Below, in pieces: positions 1 to 6,954 of a stretch of 13,848 bases of DNA. The stretch lies in NCBI GenBank assembly GCA_002492335.1, contig DKYD01000057.1, forward strand, positions 1 to 13,848. The letters are read 5' to 3'. Source of the DNA: Lachnospiraceae bacterium UBA7109. GTDB taxonomy: Bacteria > Bacillota > Clostridia > Lachnospirales > Lachnospiraceae. A program made the position numbers and the translations under genes. The notes beneath the pieces are model-generated. The model saw nothing but the letters and a program-made list of their open reading frames with translations, did no database searches and was not told the DNA's origin. Every line of letters starts with the position of its first letter. Position 1 is the first letter of the stretch.

Positions 1-637
1 AACACAGAAAACAGACACCGGAAACCGCCAGGATATGCCCGATTCCATTTGCCTGATATAATTCCTTCACTTCCGGATCCATATCACCTTTTTCACCAAG
101 CAGTACAGCAGACAACACTGCCGCTTCTTTCCGATTCATATTTTCGGCATATATATTCCGACAATACTGCCGGAATTCATACAATTCATTTCGAAGTATA
201 TCTTTTTTATTTTCTGTCACCAGCAGCTCAGACGCCCATACACAGACATGGATTCCTTTTCTTTCATAGTACAGCTTCTGATCAAAATTTCCCGGATTAC
301 GCGCAGAATCGAAAAAACCGATCTCTCCGTTTACTTTTACCTTTTGTCCGATACATACCTGTTTCTTTTCTTTGTCATAAATCATAAGCTGGGATTCTTT
401 TAGAAATTGTTCCCGACATTTTACAGAGTTGTTTTTTAGATATAGAATCTGATAATTTTCTTTTACTTCTTTGCCGTATACCTGCCCCCAGATGGTTACC
501 TTTTCCGAAGCCTCTGCCTGTCTTTCCAGCGGGGAGGGTCTAAGCTCCGGCAGGAACTTCTCCTTCCCCACATGGATTCCAATGCTTAAAATCAAAAACA
601 GGAGCAGACACACACTACATAAAGGCCTGTTTCTCAA
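1..637 (-). CDS. comEC: ComEC/Rec2 DNA-uptake channel protein, N-terminal part (runs off window)
   Basis: ComEC is the inner-membrane channel that brings single-stranded DNA into the cell during transformation. The visible 212 codons begin with the family-typical RNRPL start and a hydrophobic helix (about residues 6-23). An OB-fold-like DUF4131 region follows, with the hallmark FDSARNPGNFDQKLYYERKGI-type block near residues 109-129 (shown in part: NPGNFD 114-119). Then comes the start of the Competence domain, with LGEKGDMDPEVKELY (180-194) and GIGHILAVSG (198-207). The start is TTG at 637, because GGAGG lies 4 nt upstream and the TTG overlaps the TGA stop of the GerMN gene (TTGA), implying translational coupling. 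No in-frame ATG occurs until about residue 85. The gene continues beyond base 1. Odd: after AVSG the residues are VCFLC rather than the usual LHIS-like run. I derived this translation by hand from the minus strand. Confidence 0.9.
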   Translation of the reverse strand, partial: MRNRPLCSVCLLLFLILSIGIHVGKEKFLPELRPSPLERQAEASEKVTIWGQVYGKEVKENYQILYLKNNSVKCREQFLKESQLMIYDKEKKQVCIGQKVKVNGEIGFFDSARNPGNFDQKLYYERKGIHVCVWASELLVTENKKDILRNELYEFRQYCRNIYAENMNRKEAAVLSAVLLGEKGDMDPEVKELYQANGIGHILAVSGVCFLC

Positions 638-1563
638 TTTTCCTCCATTTCAATCATTTCCGTATCTTTCGTCAGCGGTTTACTCAGATCCACCGTCTCC
701 TGATACACAATATTCGTTTCCCCATTTACCAAAATCTGAACCTGAGTCGCCGCCCCTGCATCGACAAGAGAATTGACCAGGGAATATACCGTCACTTTCG
801 GATTTACCTGCTCTGCGACGTCCAGAAATCCTTCGTCAAAGTTCACATAGCAAATATTCTCTTTCACCGATACACTTAAAAGCTTTGTCTGTGCAGGTAC
901 AGCTGCTTTCTTATCAGCCCCTGACGGTCCTTTTATTAATTTCTCCACAACCAGCTTTTCTATGGACATATTACTGTTATAACGGGTTGTTACTTCCTCT
1001 GTCACAAGCCTGTCTCCGCTGCTGTTAGAAAAATATAATTTTAAATCCGCCGTCTGATAGGAATGAAGCGAAGAACCTGTATTCTGTATGAAATCTTCCC
1101 CCTGCATATATCCGATTTCATTTCCTTTTGCGTCCACGAGCGGGGCGCCGTCAACAAAAAACCTGACATAGCTCACCCCGGGCACCTGTACAAGCGACTG
1201 TACAACAGCAGCACGAAGCAGCACCTCTGACGCGGTATCAAGTTTTTGATACTCCGCATTAAAATAAAGATCCAGCTTTCTTGTCTTAAACTCCCAGTCT
1301 GTCACCTTTACATGACTGACAAATACACTCTTATAACCGAGTGTATCCGGCTTTTTTTTCAAAAGCTCCAGCACCTCGTCAATCCGATTCTCCGACGTCT
1401 TACTTTTTATCTCGCAGAACTCTTCTCCCAGCCGGATCTCCTCCGCATCCTGATAATAAATCCTGTATTCATTTTTCTTCGGTTCTTTTTCTTTCCTGCA
1501 TCCTGCCAGAAGCAGCACACAAAATACAAGCAAAAAAATCAGACATATTTTCTCTCTTCTCAT
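634..1563 (-). CDS. Lipoprotein with two GerMN domains (LpqB/GerM-like)
   Basis: This is a 309-residue predicted lipoprotein on the outer face of the membrane. Residues 1-21 form a signal peptide with lipobox LLAGC, lipidated at Cys22. Two GerMN-like alpha/beta domains follow, about 33-155 and 173-290. Each has the pattern of a strand (YRIYYQD, LKLYFSN), a helix with LLRAAVVQSL or VYSLVNSLV, and a closing VRFFVDG or VQILVNG strand. GerMN domains occur in Bacillus GerM (sporulation/germination) and actinobacterial LpqB. AAAGGGG lies 7 nt before the ATG. The gene starts 14 nt after the kinase stop and overlaps the comEC start by 4 nt, so it sits in one operon with both. By analogy with LpqB next to MtrB, I infer that it may modulate the neighbouring kinase's outer domain. 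The specific function is unproven. Confidence 0.88.
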   Translation of the reverse strand: MRREKICLIFLLVFCVLLLAGCRKEKEPKKNEYRIYYQDAEEIRLGEEFCEIKSKTSENRIDEVLELLKKKPDTLGYKSVFVSHVKVTDWEFKTRKLDLYFNAEYQKLDTASEVLLRAAVVQSLVQVPGVSYVRFFVDGAPLVDAKGNEIGYMQGEDFIQNTGSSLHSYQTADLKLYFSNSSGDRLVTEEVTTRYNSNMSIEKLVVEKLIKGPSGADKKAAVPAQTKLLSVSVKENICYVNFDEGFLDVAEQVNPKVTVYSLVNSLVDAGAATQVQILVNGETNIVYQETVDLSKPLTKDTEMIEMEEN

Positions 1564-1577
1564 TATGCCGCCCCTTT

Positions 1578-3044
1578 CTATGCCACATATATCAAAGGAA
1601 TACGTACGGTAAATGTCGTTCCTTCTCCCGGCTGGCTATATACTTTAACTGCTCCTCTGTGCAGTACAATTGCATTTCTTGCTATCGAAAGACCCAGACC
1701 TGTACCGCCGATTTCTTTTGAATGAGACTTGTCCACCCGGTAGAATCGCTCGAAAATATGCTCCGTCTCTTCTTTTGCGATTCCTATTCCCGAATCAGCC
1801 ACCTCGATATATAAAAATTTGTGGTCAGCATTCAGGGATACATGAACCCAACCATTTTCTTTATTATATTTAATCGCATTTTCTACAAGATTCGTGATCG
1901 CAAGAGACAGCTTCATCTCATCAACCTCCGCGGATACCGGACGGAAGCTTTCATAAACCACTTCTATATTCCGCTCTGCCGCGATCGGGCGCAGCCGTTT
2001 CAGGATTTTTTCTACCATATCATTAATATTCTCGGTTTGAATATTCATCACATCTGCAGTTTTATCCATCTTTACAAGAGTCAGGAGATCATTGATGATC
2101 TGATTTTCTCTTTCAATCTCTTCTGAAAGATCCTGCATAAATTCCTGATATAGCTCCAGAGGAACTCCCTCCTGCGAAAGAAGTGAATCCGCCAGAACCT
2201 TCATAGAGGTAAGCGGCGTCTTCAGTTCATGCGACACATTCGACACAAATTCCTGTCTGGAATCGTCCAGCACCTTCCAACGCCCCAGCATTTTGTTAAA
2301 TGCCTCCGACAACTGAACCGTCTCCATATATGCATTTTCATGCAGATAATCATCCTCATACCCTTCTGTAACCGCCTCGATAGACTGTGTAATTCTCTGA
2401 AACGGTTTTACTGTTCTCTGCATGATCACACAGGCCAGTATAAATACAATGACGCCCAGCATGCTCTGTATCATCCGTGCTTTTCCTTCCAGTATATTCA
2501 TGCCGTCAGCAATCGTGTCTGTCGATACACTAATCAGCATAACGCCTTCTGTACGGTCAGTCTCAGCTCCTATGACCGGTGTTGTAATTTCAATATACTG
2601 GTTTCTGTCATCATATTGGCTCGTGCCCTCTCCTGAAAAGCAGCGGAACACATCTCCTGAGACAATCGTCTTCCCAATATCCATGCCATATGTATCTTCA
2701 ATAATCCGGAATTCATGATCGATCAGCAGCACCCGCCCGTCATAAATCCCCGATAACTGGTCAAGCTCTGCTTTCATAACTTCAGATGGTTCTCCCTGCA
2801 GGTAACGTAAATCCCCCAACTGGTCACATAGAATGGTACATTGATTCTGTATCTCGGCAGTCCGTACCTCTACCGCCCTCTTTTCATAACTTTTAAGAAT
2901 CACCGTTTTCACAATACTTACAGGCACGACACCTATAAGAATCATCAAAATGATTAATTGAAAACGGAGACTCTTAAATATACTTTTCTTAAAATATCTG
3001 TTAATCCCTAAAATAATAACCAACTCCCCACTTTGTATGTACAT
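1578..3044 (-). CDS. Membrane sensor histidine kinase (WalK/MtrB type)
   Basis: Sensor kinase of a two-component system, paired with the response regulator directly upstream. Using the 488-residue reading, TM1 lies about 28-47 and an external sensor region of about 140 residues spans 48-188. TM2 is about 191-209, followed by HAMP (about 210-262). HisKA has phospho-acceptor His272 in the FVSNVSHELKTPL block. The HATPase domain has an N box NLVENAIKYN (385-394), G1 DSGIG (417-421), an F box FERFYRVDKS and G2 GGTGLGL (446-452). All catalytic motifs are intact. The start is uncertain. ATG at 3044 overlaps the regulator gene by 44 nt and has no ribosome site. TTG at 3023 (residue 8) has only a poorly spaced GTGGGGAG. 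Either way, translation is probably coupled to the regulator. The extracellular ligand cannot be told from the sequence. Confidence 0.93.
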   Translation of the reverse strand: MYIQSGELVIILGINRYFKKSIFKSLRFQLIILMILIGVVPVSIVKTVILKSYEKRAVEVRTAEIQNQCTILCDQLGDLRYLQGEPSEVMKAELDQLSGIYDGRVLLIDHEFRIIEDTYGMDIGKTIVSGDVFRCFSGEGTSQYDDRNQYIEITTPVIGAETDRTEGVMLISVSTDTIADGMNILEGKARMIQSMLGVIVFILACVIMQRTVKPFQRITQSIEAVTEGYEDDYLHENAYMETVQLSEAFNKMLGRWKVLDDSRQEFVSNVSHELKTPLTSMKVLADSLLSQEGVPLELYQEFMQDLSEEIERENQIINDLLTLVKMDKTADVMNIQTENINDMVEKILKRLRPIAAERNIEVVYESFRPVSAEVDEMKLSLAITNLVENAIKYNKENGWVHVSLNADHKFLYIEVADSGIGIAKEETEHIFERFYRVDKSHSKEIGGTGLGLSIARNAIVLHRGAVKVYSQPGEGTTFTVRIPLIYVA

Positions 3045-3690
3045 ATTTCGGGTCGCTCGGATTCTTCTCTATCTTCTCCCGAAGTCTTCTTATATGTACA
3101 TCGACGGTTCTGGCATCCCCCGGATATTCATATCCCCATACAATATTCAGCAGATTTTCTCTGCTGTACACCTTATTCGGGTTAGAAGCGAGCAGTTCGA
3201 GCAGATCAAATTCCTTCGCAGTCAGATTAATTTCTCTGTTGTCTATCATAACCCTCCTGCTCTCGCAATCAATCGTCATACCTTTCTTTACGATCATCTT
3301 ACCCGACGCCTGTCCGGGGTCACGCTTTCCTGTCCTGCGCATGATCGCCTTAATCCTCGCCTTAACTTCAAGAATATTAAATGGCTTTGTTATGTAATCA
3401 TCCGCCCCATATTCCAGACCGAGAATCTTGTCCATATCATCACCCTTTGCAGTAAGCATAACAATCGGAACATCTGAAAAGTCACGCACCCGGCGGCAGA
3501 CTTCAAATCCGTCAAATTTCGGAAGCATCACATCAAGAAGCACAAGGTCATATGTATTTTCACTCAAAAAATCCAGAGCCTCCTCACCGTCATAAGCAGC
3601 ATCTACTTCCATTCCATCCTGCTCCAGACTAAACCTGAGCCCTTTCACAATCAACTTTTCATCGTCTACGACCAATATCCTTTTTCCCAT
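3001..3690 (-). CDS. Response regulator, OmpR/PhoB family (WalR/MtrA-like)
   Basis: DNA-binding response regulator of 229 residues. The receiver domain (about 3-116) has acidic residues Asp9/Asp10, phospho-acceptor Asp53 in LVLLDVMLP, Thr80 and Lys102 (TKPF). A linker of about 15 residues leads to a C-terminal winged helix (about 131-228), with NLTAKEFDLLELL, the recognition-helix region RTVDVHIRRLREKIE and the terminal wing GVGYYF. Length and layout are standard for the family, and it most resembles WalR/YycF and MtrA. GGGAG lies 8 nt before the ATG. The gene begins 16 nt after the comEA stop and overlaps the kinase gene, so the pair is cotranscribed. It probably activates or represses genes in response to the kinase. 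Targets are not visible, but the flanking DNA-uptake genes are obvious candidates. Confidence 0.95.
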   Translation of the reverse strand: MGKRILVVDDEKLIVKGLRFSLEQDGMEVDAAYDGEEALDFLSENTYDLVLLDVMLPKFDGFEVCRRVRDFSDVPIVMLTAKGDDMDKILGLEYGADDYITKPFNILEVKARIKAIMRRTGKRDPGQASGKMIVKKGMTIDCESRRVMIDNREINLTAKEFDLLELLASNPNKVYSRENLLNIVWGYEYPGDARTVDVHIRRLREKIEKNPSDPKYVHTKWGVGYYFRD

Positions 3691-3706
3691 ACTTCCTTCT
3701 CCCTTA

Positions 3707-4291
3707 CTAAATTCTGACCTTGTCCTTAATCCGGTTAAATAACCCTTCCTTAATTCCGTCGATTTGTTTTAATTCCTCTATCGACTGAAATCTTCCGTGT
3801 TCCTCCCGATAACGGATAATAGACTCCGCCTTTACTTCCCCAATTCCGCTAAGTGTCATAAGTTCTTCTCTGCCCGCAGTATTCAGATTGATCCTTTCAT
3901 CCTCCTGCATCCCGGCTGTCGGATCTGCGTTCTCGTCTCTTCCGGGCATATATACCTGCTGCCCGTCGCTTAACCTTTCTGCCTGGTTCAAAGCTTCTGC
4001 TGCCGCCGATTCATTCATCCCGCCAGCCGCCTCTATCGCTTCATACACTCTGCTTCCTGCAGGAAGCCTGTATACTCCCGGTGCATTTACCGCACCACAC
4101 ACATACACATAAATTTCTTCTGTCTTTTCTTTTATATTTTCCTGTGCCTTCTGTTCATTCTCCTCACTTCCGGAGTCTTCCGGAATATCCGCTTCTTTCA
4201 GCTTCGTCATCTCTTCTTTCGCACAGCCACATATCAAACACATGAACACGATAATGAAAAAGCTGCATAAATGCCGCCTTAATCTGCGCAT
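3707..4291 (-). CDS. comEA: ComEA-family DNA receptor with SLBB and helix-hairpin-helix domains, possible lipoprotein
   Basis: ComEA binds double-stranded DNA outside the membrane and hands it to the ComEC channel. This 194-residue protein has an N-terminal hydrophobic segment (about 9-22) ending in a possible lipobox ICGC, with Cys23. An acidic, lysine-rich linker spans about 24-58. An SLBB domain follows (60-117: YVYVCGAVNAPGVY, GSRVYEAIEAAGG, GQQVYMPG). The C-terminal tandem helix-hairpin-helix region (134-193) has INLNTA, LSGIGEVKAESIIRYREEHG and IDGIKEGL, the classic ComEA signature. AAGGAGG lies 6 nt before the ATG. It is the first gene of the comEA-regulator-kinase-GerMN-comEC block; the 65-nt gap upstream could hold a promoter, but none is convincing. 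Odd: ComEA is usually anchored by a transmembrane helix, whereas this one could be lipid-anchored. Confidence 0.92.
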   Translation of the reverse strand: MRRLRRHLCSFFIIVFMCLICGCAKEEMTKLKEADIPEDSGSEENEQKAQENIKEKTEEIYVYVCGAVNAPGVYRLPAGSRVYEAIEAAGGMNESAAAEALNQAERLSDGQQVYMPGRDENADPTAGMQEDERINLNTAGREELMTLSGIGEVKAESIIRYREEHGRFQSIEELKQIDGIKEGLFNRIKDKVRI

Positions 4292-4356
4292 AGTCTCCCT
4301 CCTTCATAAGAGTACGACTATAAATACCCCTCTTTGCGCCGATTAAATTTATTTTA

Positions 4357-4788
4357 CTATTTCCACTGAAAAATTGCAACTCCAATCAATGCAATTCCCA
4401 TGCCGATTACCTTTCTCCACTCCAATGGTTCCTTATCAACCCCGAAAAGTCCCAGAAGTTCGATAAGATATGCCACGATCAGCTGCGCAATAACGATTAA
4501 AAGAGCTGCTTTTGCAGGCCCTAACTGCTCCATACTCTTTATGACAGTAAGGGTGATTCCCGCTCCGATGACGCCGCCCAGCAACACATATTTGGGTTCT
4601 ACCTTTGTAAGTGTCATCACGTTATCCCTGCCTGCAAGAAACCATGCCAGGAAACATACGGCAAATGCCGTAAGCTGCACCCATGCATTGCTGACCCACA
4701 TTCCCGTCGTTTTCGTCACCTGTGTATTAAAAACTCCCTGCACGCTCATAAGCGCTCCGGAAAGGAGCGCAATCAAAAAACCAATCAT
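4357..4788 (-). CDS. Small YdcZ/DUF606 family membrane transporter (DMT-like)
   Basis: A 143-residue integral membrane protein with about five hydrophobic helices (roughly 2-20, 34-52, 67-84, 92-115 and 126-141). It matches the YdcZ/DUF606 family of the drug/metabolite transporter group: FLIALLSGALMSVQGVFN at the start, LGPAKAALLIVIAQL in the middle, a short loop with GLFGVDKEPLEW, and the closing IGMGIALIGVAIFQ helix. Members are short, probably dimeric transporters, and no substrate is known from sequence. GGGAGG lies 9 nt before the ATG. The gene begins 62 nt after the argD stop without a clear terminator, so it may be the last gene of the arg transcript. Export or uptake of an arginine-pathway metabolite is only a guess from position. 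Confidence 0.85.
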   Translation of the reverse strand: MIGFLIALLSGALMSVQGVFNTQVTKTTGMWVSNAWVQLTAFAVCFLAWFLAGRDNVMTLTKVEPKYVLLGGVIGAGITLTVIKSMEQLGPAKAALLIVIAQLIVAYLIELLGLFGVDKEPLEWRKVIGMGIALIGVAIFQWK

Positions 4789-4850
4789 CTGAATCTACCT
4801 CCCGAAATTTCTTCTGATATAGCATATCCAGCGACTGGTTTTTTATTCAC

Positions 4851-6023
4851 TTAAAGTACTTTCTTTATTTTTTCTATCATTTCATCAATATGCTTCTTTT
4901 CTATCACAAGAGGCGGGACAAGTCTTAGAATATTATCTCTCGCACTGATTACAAGCAGTCCCTCTTTCAAAGCCGCACTTGAAACCTCACCCACCGGCTT
5001 TCCCGGCCGGATGCCCTGTATCAGTCCGGTTCCGCGAATTTCTTCTATCATACCGGATTGCTTCAGCTCTTCCAGCTTTTCTCTCAGATAACTCCCCATT
5101 TCCTTTACATGGGACACAAGATTTTCTCTTTCAAAAATCTCCAGAGTCTTCGCGACTGCCGCACAGGCCAGTGGATTCCCTCCGTAAGTTGTTCCATGGT
5201 CGCCGGGTTCAAGAGAAAACTCTGCGATATCCTCTGTCATCGCAAATGCCCCTACCGGGACGCCGCTTCCGATCGCCTTTGCCATCGTCATAATATCCGG
5301 CTTCGTGCCATAAGACTGCCATGCAAACATAGAACCCGTACGTCCCATGCCGCATTGAATCTCATCACAGATCATCAAAATTCCCTCTTCATCACAAAGC
5401 TTACGAATTCCTTCCATAAATTCTTTTTCAGCCATGTTAATGCCGCCTTCACCCTGAAGCGGCTCCAGGATAATTGCACATGTCTTATCCGTAACAAGCG
5501 CCTTCACACTGTCCAGATTATTAAATTCTGCAAATGACACACCCGGAAGCATCGGTTCAAACGGGGTACGGTAATGCTCATTTCCTGTCACAGATACCGC
5601 GCCAATACTGCGTCCGTGAAAAGAATGCTCCATGGCAATAAACTCATATCGCCCGCTTCCTTTCTTCCACGCATATTTTCTGGCTGCTTTCAGCGCCCCT
5701 TCAATCGCCTCTGTTCCACTGTTTGTAAAGAATACCCGATCCATTCCGGTTACCCTTTTCAAAGCTTTCGCTGCCTTTCCGCAGGTGGTATTATAATAAA
5801 GATTAGAAGTATGTATCAACTGATCCACCTGTTGTTTCAATGCACTGTTTAATTCCTCGTTCCCATATCCAAGCCCGCATACCGCAATTCCTGCTGCAAA
5901 ATCCAGATACCGGTTGCCGTCTGTATCGTACAAATATACTCCTTCACCTTTTTCAAGCACGACCGGAAAACGATTATACGTATGTACAAGCCCGGCTTCT
6001 GTCTCTTTCATATATGTATTCAT
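4851..6023 (-). CDS. argD: Acetylornithine aminotransferase
   Basis: PLP-dependent class III aminotransferase that interconverts N-acetylglutamate semialdehyde and N-acetylornithine, using glutamate as amino donor. The 390-residue protein shows NSGTEAIEGALKAARKY (101-117), the aromatic/Gly cofactor loop HSFHGRS, LEPLQGEGG (186-194), the PLP-pyridine Asp220 in CDEIQCGMGRTG, and the Schiff-base Lys249 in TMAKAIGSG. HGTTYGGNPLACAA follows. Length is typical. I choose ATG at 6023, because GGAG lies 9 nt upstream, inside the last codons of argB; the start is 4 nt after the argB stop. An in-frame ATG at 6038 overlaps argB and has no good ribosome site, and longer readings run far into argB. It is the last biosynthetic gene of the arg cluster. 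Confidence 0.96.
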   Translation of the reverse strand: MNTYMKETEAGLVHTYNRFPVVLEKGEGVYLYDTDGNRYLDFAAGIAVCGLGYGNEELNSALKQQVDQLIHTSNLYYNTTCGKAAKALKRVTGMDRVFFTNSGTEAIEGALKAARKYAWKKGSGRYEFIAMEHSFHGRSIGAVSVTGNEHYRTPFEPMLPGVSFAEFNNLDSVKALVTDKTCAIILEPLQGEGGINMAEKEFMEGIRKLCDEEGILMICDEIQCGMGRTGSMFAWQSYGTKPDIMTMAKAIGSGVPVGAFAMTEDIAEFSLEPGDHGTTYGGNPLACAAVAKTLEIFERENLVSHVKEMGSYLREKLEELKQSGMIEEIRGTGLIQGIRPGKPVGEVSSAALKEGLLVISARDNILRLVPPLVIEKKHIDEMIEKIKKVL

Positions 6024-6027
6024 TTTC

Positions 6028-6927
6028 TTATTCTCCATAATAATACCGCTGTTCTCCATCGTTGATAATTGCCGTGCCGATACCTTTATTTGTAAAAATC
6101 TCAAGCAGCAGGCAGTGGGCAATCCTTCCGTCCAGAATATGGACTCTAGACACCCCGTGTTCAATCGCATCAATACAATTGTGAAGCTTTGGCAGCATAC
6201 CTCCGCCGATAAATCCTTCCTCCATCAGTTCATGTGCTTCCGAAACCGAAAGCTCGGAAATCAGTGTAGAAGGATCCTTTGGATCTTTATACACTCCCTC
6301 AATATCTGTAAGGAATGCAAGCTTCTCTGCACGCATAGCTCTCGCAATCGCACATGCGGCGTCATCCGCATTGATATTATAAGTATTGTAATCATCATCC
6401 AGTCCCACCGGACATACGATTGGAAGAAAATCCTTCTCCAGAAGATCATACAGGATCGAAGCATCGACCTGTTTTACTTCACCGACATAGCCGATATCCT
6501 CTCCATCTGCATATTTTTTATTTACAGACAGAAGCTTTCCGTCCTTTCCGCTGACGCCGATCGCACGCACACCCAGACTTTCCACCAGCTGAACCAGGCT
6601 CTTATTGACTTTTCCGAGTACCATTTCCGCCAGCTCCATCGTATCTTCATCTGTTACGCGCAGTCCGTTGACGAATCTCGGCTCCATGCCAACCTTTCCT
6701 ACCCATCTGCTGATTTCCTTCCCTCCGCCGTGAACAATAATCGGCTTGAAACCAACCAGCTTCAGAAGAGTCACATCCTGGATCACCTGGCGTTTGAGTT
6801 CCTCATCCACCATGGCGCTTCCGCCATATTTTACAACAATAATCCGTCGGTTAAATCTTTGAATATACGGGAGCGCTTCTATAAGCACCTCCGCCTTATC
6901 AAGATATTTCTGCATATCCTTATTCAT
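6028..6927 (-). CDS. argB: Acetylglutamate kinase, probably arginine-inhibited type
   Basis: Phosphorylates N-acetylglutamate to N-acetylglutamyl phosphate, the second step of ornithine synthesis. It is an amino-acid kinase fold of 299 residues with catalytic Lys33 in VVKYGGSAM, the glycine-rich HGGGKEIS (66-73), the NINADDAACAIA segment (Asn184, Asp188), LTDIEGVY (206-213) and GGGMLPKL with Lys247. It carries an N-terminal extension of about 25 residues (LIEALPYIQRF, about 15-25). In hexameric, arginine-feedback-inhibited kinases (Thermotoga, Pseudomonas) this helix interlocks dimers, so feedback inhibition by arginine is likely. A purine-rich GGAAG lies 9 nt before the ATG, and the gene starts 27 nt after the argJ stop. 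Confidence 0.96.
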   Translation of the reverse strand: MNKDMQKYLDKAEVLIEALPYIQRFNRRIIVVKYGGSAMVDEELKRQVIQDVTLLKLVGFKPIIVHGGGKEISRWVGKVGMEPRFVNGLRVTDEDTMELAEMVLGKVNKSLVQLVESLGVRAIGVSGKDGKLLSVNKKYADGEDIGYVGEVKQVDASILYDLLEKDFLPIVCPVGLDDDYNTYNINADDAACAIARAMRAEKLAFLTDIEGVYKDPKDPSTLISELSVSEAHELMEEGFIGGGMLPKLHNCIDAIEHGVSRVHILDGRIAHCLLLEIFTNKGIGTAIINDGEQRYYYGE

Positions 6928-6954
6928 TTCTTCTTACTTCCTTCCTTTATCCTC

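Noticed and set aside
49..387. Plus-strand open frame of 112 codons at the left end
   Set aside because: It is the antisense shadow of comEC, whose minus-strand translation carries clear family motifs.
4306..4345. Possible comEA promoter (TTTAAT or TTAATC with TATAGT)
   Set aside because: The -35 match is poor and the spacing is 18-19 bp, so it is too weak to call in AT-rich DNA.
4818..4848. CCAG-CGA-CTGG followed by six T on the plus strand, resembling a terminator
   Set aside because: The stem is only 4 bp, and it would serve plus-strand transcription, for which there is no gene. On the minus strand the T-run becomes an upstream A-run.
4851..6173. Longer argD reading starting at 6173
   Set aside because: It would overlap argB by about 145 nt and add residues with no similarity to ArgD; the ATG at 6023 has a well-placed GGAG.
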